Origin: Candidatus Heimdallarchaeota archaeon
GTDB taxonomy: Archaea > Asgardarchaeota > Heimdallarchaeia > JABLTI01
Assembly (NCBI GenBank): GCA_030602675.1
Contig: JAUVZH010000159.1
Span: forward strand, 1-6,445
DNA: 6,445 nucleotides
Direction: 5' to 3'
Positions within the stretch are counted from its first letter, which is position 1. Each line of letters begins with the position of its first letter. A program made the translations under genes and the position numbers. The notes beneath the pieces were generated by a model that had not been told where the DNA came from, did not search any database, and saw nothing but the letters and a program-made list of their open reading frames with translations. Positions 5,790-6,445 of the stretch are shown here, in pieces.

Positions 5790-6445
5790 TTGAGCGAAGA
5801 GGATTTACCAATTAATTTGGAATCAACAGATAAGGAAATAGATAATAACATAGTAAGTCATGAAGAGGAAGCTGGATTCTTTCGAAAAGCTTGGAAATGG
5901 TTGACTGAAGATAAAGAAAAACTAGGATCTATAATATTCCTCTCTCTTTTTGTTATTCTCATAATTGTTCTAGCAGCTCTAAATCTCAATCTTGGGGAAA
6001 TAATGTCAAATATTATAGATTGGTTTTATGATAAATTATCCATTTGGGGTATCTATTTAGGAGTCTTTGTAATTTCGATTTTTGGCAACTTTACTGTCAT
6101 TTTTCCAGTTCCTTATACTTTAGCTTTAATTGCTATTGCTCAAGAAGATTACATTTTATGGTATCATATTTTGATAATGGGTATATTTGCTGGTGCTGGA
6201 GCAGCAATAGGTGAAACATCTGCTTGGCTTTTAGGTAAAGCTTCAAAAAATGTAATAGAAGATGGAATGGAAAAACAAGTTGCAAGAGCTCAAAAATGGA
6301 TTGATAAGGGGTTAGCTCCAATAATGATTCTTTTATTTGCTGCCACACCGCTACCTGATGATGCAATATTGGTTTTCATTGGTTTGTTGGGGTACGCTCT
6401 TTGGAAAACGGTAATATGGTGCTTTTTAGGAAAGATTATCCTAAC
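5790..6445 (+). CDS. DedA/VTT-domain (SNARE-associated-like) integral membrane protein, N-terminal part
   Basis: The frame opens with TTG at 5790, fixed by GGAGG 8 nt upstream, and stays open for 218 codons plus two bases to the window edge. Seen: an acidic hydrophilic N-terminus (1-45), a first membrane helix (about 46-64, GSIIFLSLFVILIIVLAAL), then the VTT-like core. The core has a hydrophobic stretch 85-117 with FPVPYTLALIAIA (105-117), a small-residue helix GIFAGAGAAIGETSAWLLGK (131-150), an amphipathic segment 153-173, and a re-entrant-type segment LLFAATPLPDDAILVFIGLLGY (181-202). The G-x-x-x-G-E and P-x-P-D-D features fit archaeal DedA/SNARE-associated (PF09335-type) proteins, relatives of TMEM41B/VMP1, which are thought to act in lipid translocation or membrane homeostasis. 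The real function here is unknown, and the C-terminus is outside the window. Transcribed divergently from the helical orphan gene. Confidence 0.8.
   Translation, partial: MSEEDLPINLESTDKEIDNNIVSHEEEAGFFRKAWKWLTEDKEKLGSIIFLSLFVILIIVLAALNLNLGEIMSNIIDWFYDKLSIWGIYLGVFVISIFGNFTVIFPVPYTLALIAIAQEDYILWYHILIMGIFAGAGAAIGETSAWLLGKASKNVIEDGMEKQVARAQKWIDKGLAPIMILLFAATPLPDDAILVFIGLLGYALWKTVIWCFLGKIIL

Noticed and set aside
6133..6366. Minus-strand 77-codon open frame opposite the DedA gene
   Set aside because: Leu/His/Gln-rich antisense of membrane-helix codons; the plus-strand frame carries the family motifs.
1..6445. Search for tRNA/rRNA genes, CRISPR repeats, insertion-sequence ends or long direct repeats
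   Set aside because: Nothing beyond the short promoter-region repeats was found by eye on either strand.

Overview
The window looks like a piece of an AT-rich archaeal chromosome. The firmest taxonomic marker is an archaeal-type ribosomal stalk protein L12 (P1 family) with an Ala/Pro hinge, a Glu run and a GLSSLFG tail. Supporting signs are GGAGG/GGTG-type ribosome binding sites, TATA-like boxes at plausible distances, a RecA/KaiC-like ATPase with a GPPGAGKE P-loop, and start codons that include GTG and TTG. Low GC, a multi-winged-helix protein and an unplaceable helical protein would suit an Asgard (Loki-/Heimdall-like) genome, but that is inference and no marker here proves it.

Layout. Positions 1-1944 hold three minus-strand genes in a row: a tandem winged-helix protein (TTG start, 1944-1108), a Pol beta-superfamily nucleotidyltransferase (GTG start, 1019-249) and the N-terminus of a KaiC/RAD55-like ATPase (233-1, cut by the window edge). 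The last two are 15 bp apart and probably co-transcribed. A divergent promoter region (1945-2189) separates this block from plus-strand rpl12 (2190-2495). rpl12 stands apart from the usual L11-L1-L10-L12 order and is followed by a hairpin plus T-rich terminator. A plus-strand class I aspartate-type aminotransferase follows (2713-3885). It converges, with only 17 bp between stop codons, on a minus-strand 548-residue helical protein of unknown function (5549-3903). A second divergent region (5550-5789) leads to a plus-strand DedA/VTT-domain membrane protein (TTG start at 5790), which runs off the right edge.

How the genes relate. Most are independent transcription units: translation (L12), amino acid metabolism (aminotransferase), membrane (DedA). 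The only convincing functional pairing is nucleotidyltransferase + KaiC-like ATPase. No mobile element, CRISPR array, tRNA or rRNA was seen. I see no clear new multi-gene system. The best leads are the 548-residue orphan, the tandem winged-helix protein (weakly reminiscent of the N-terminus of eukaryotic UFL1), and the nucleotidyltransferase/ATPase pair.
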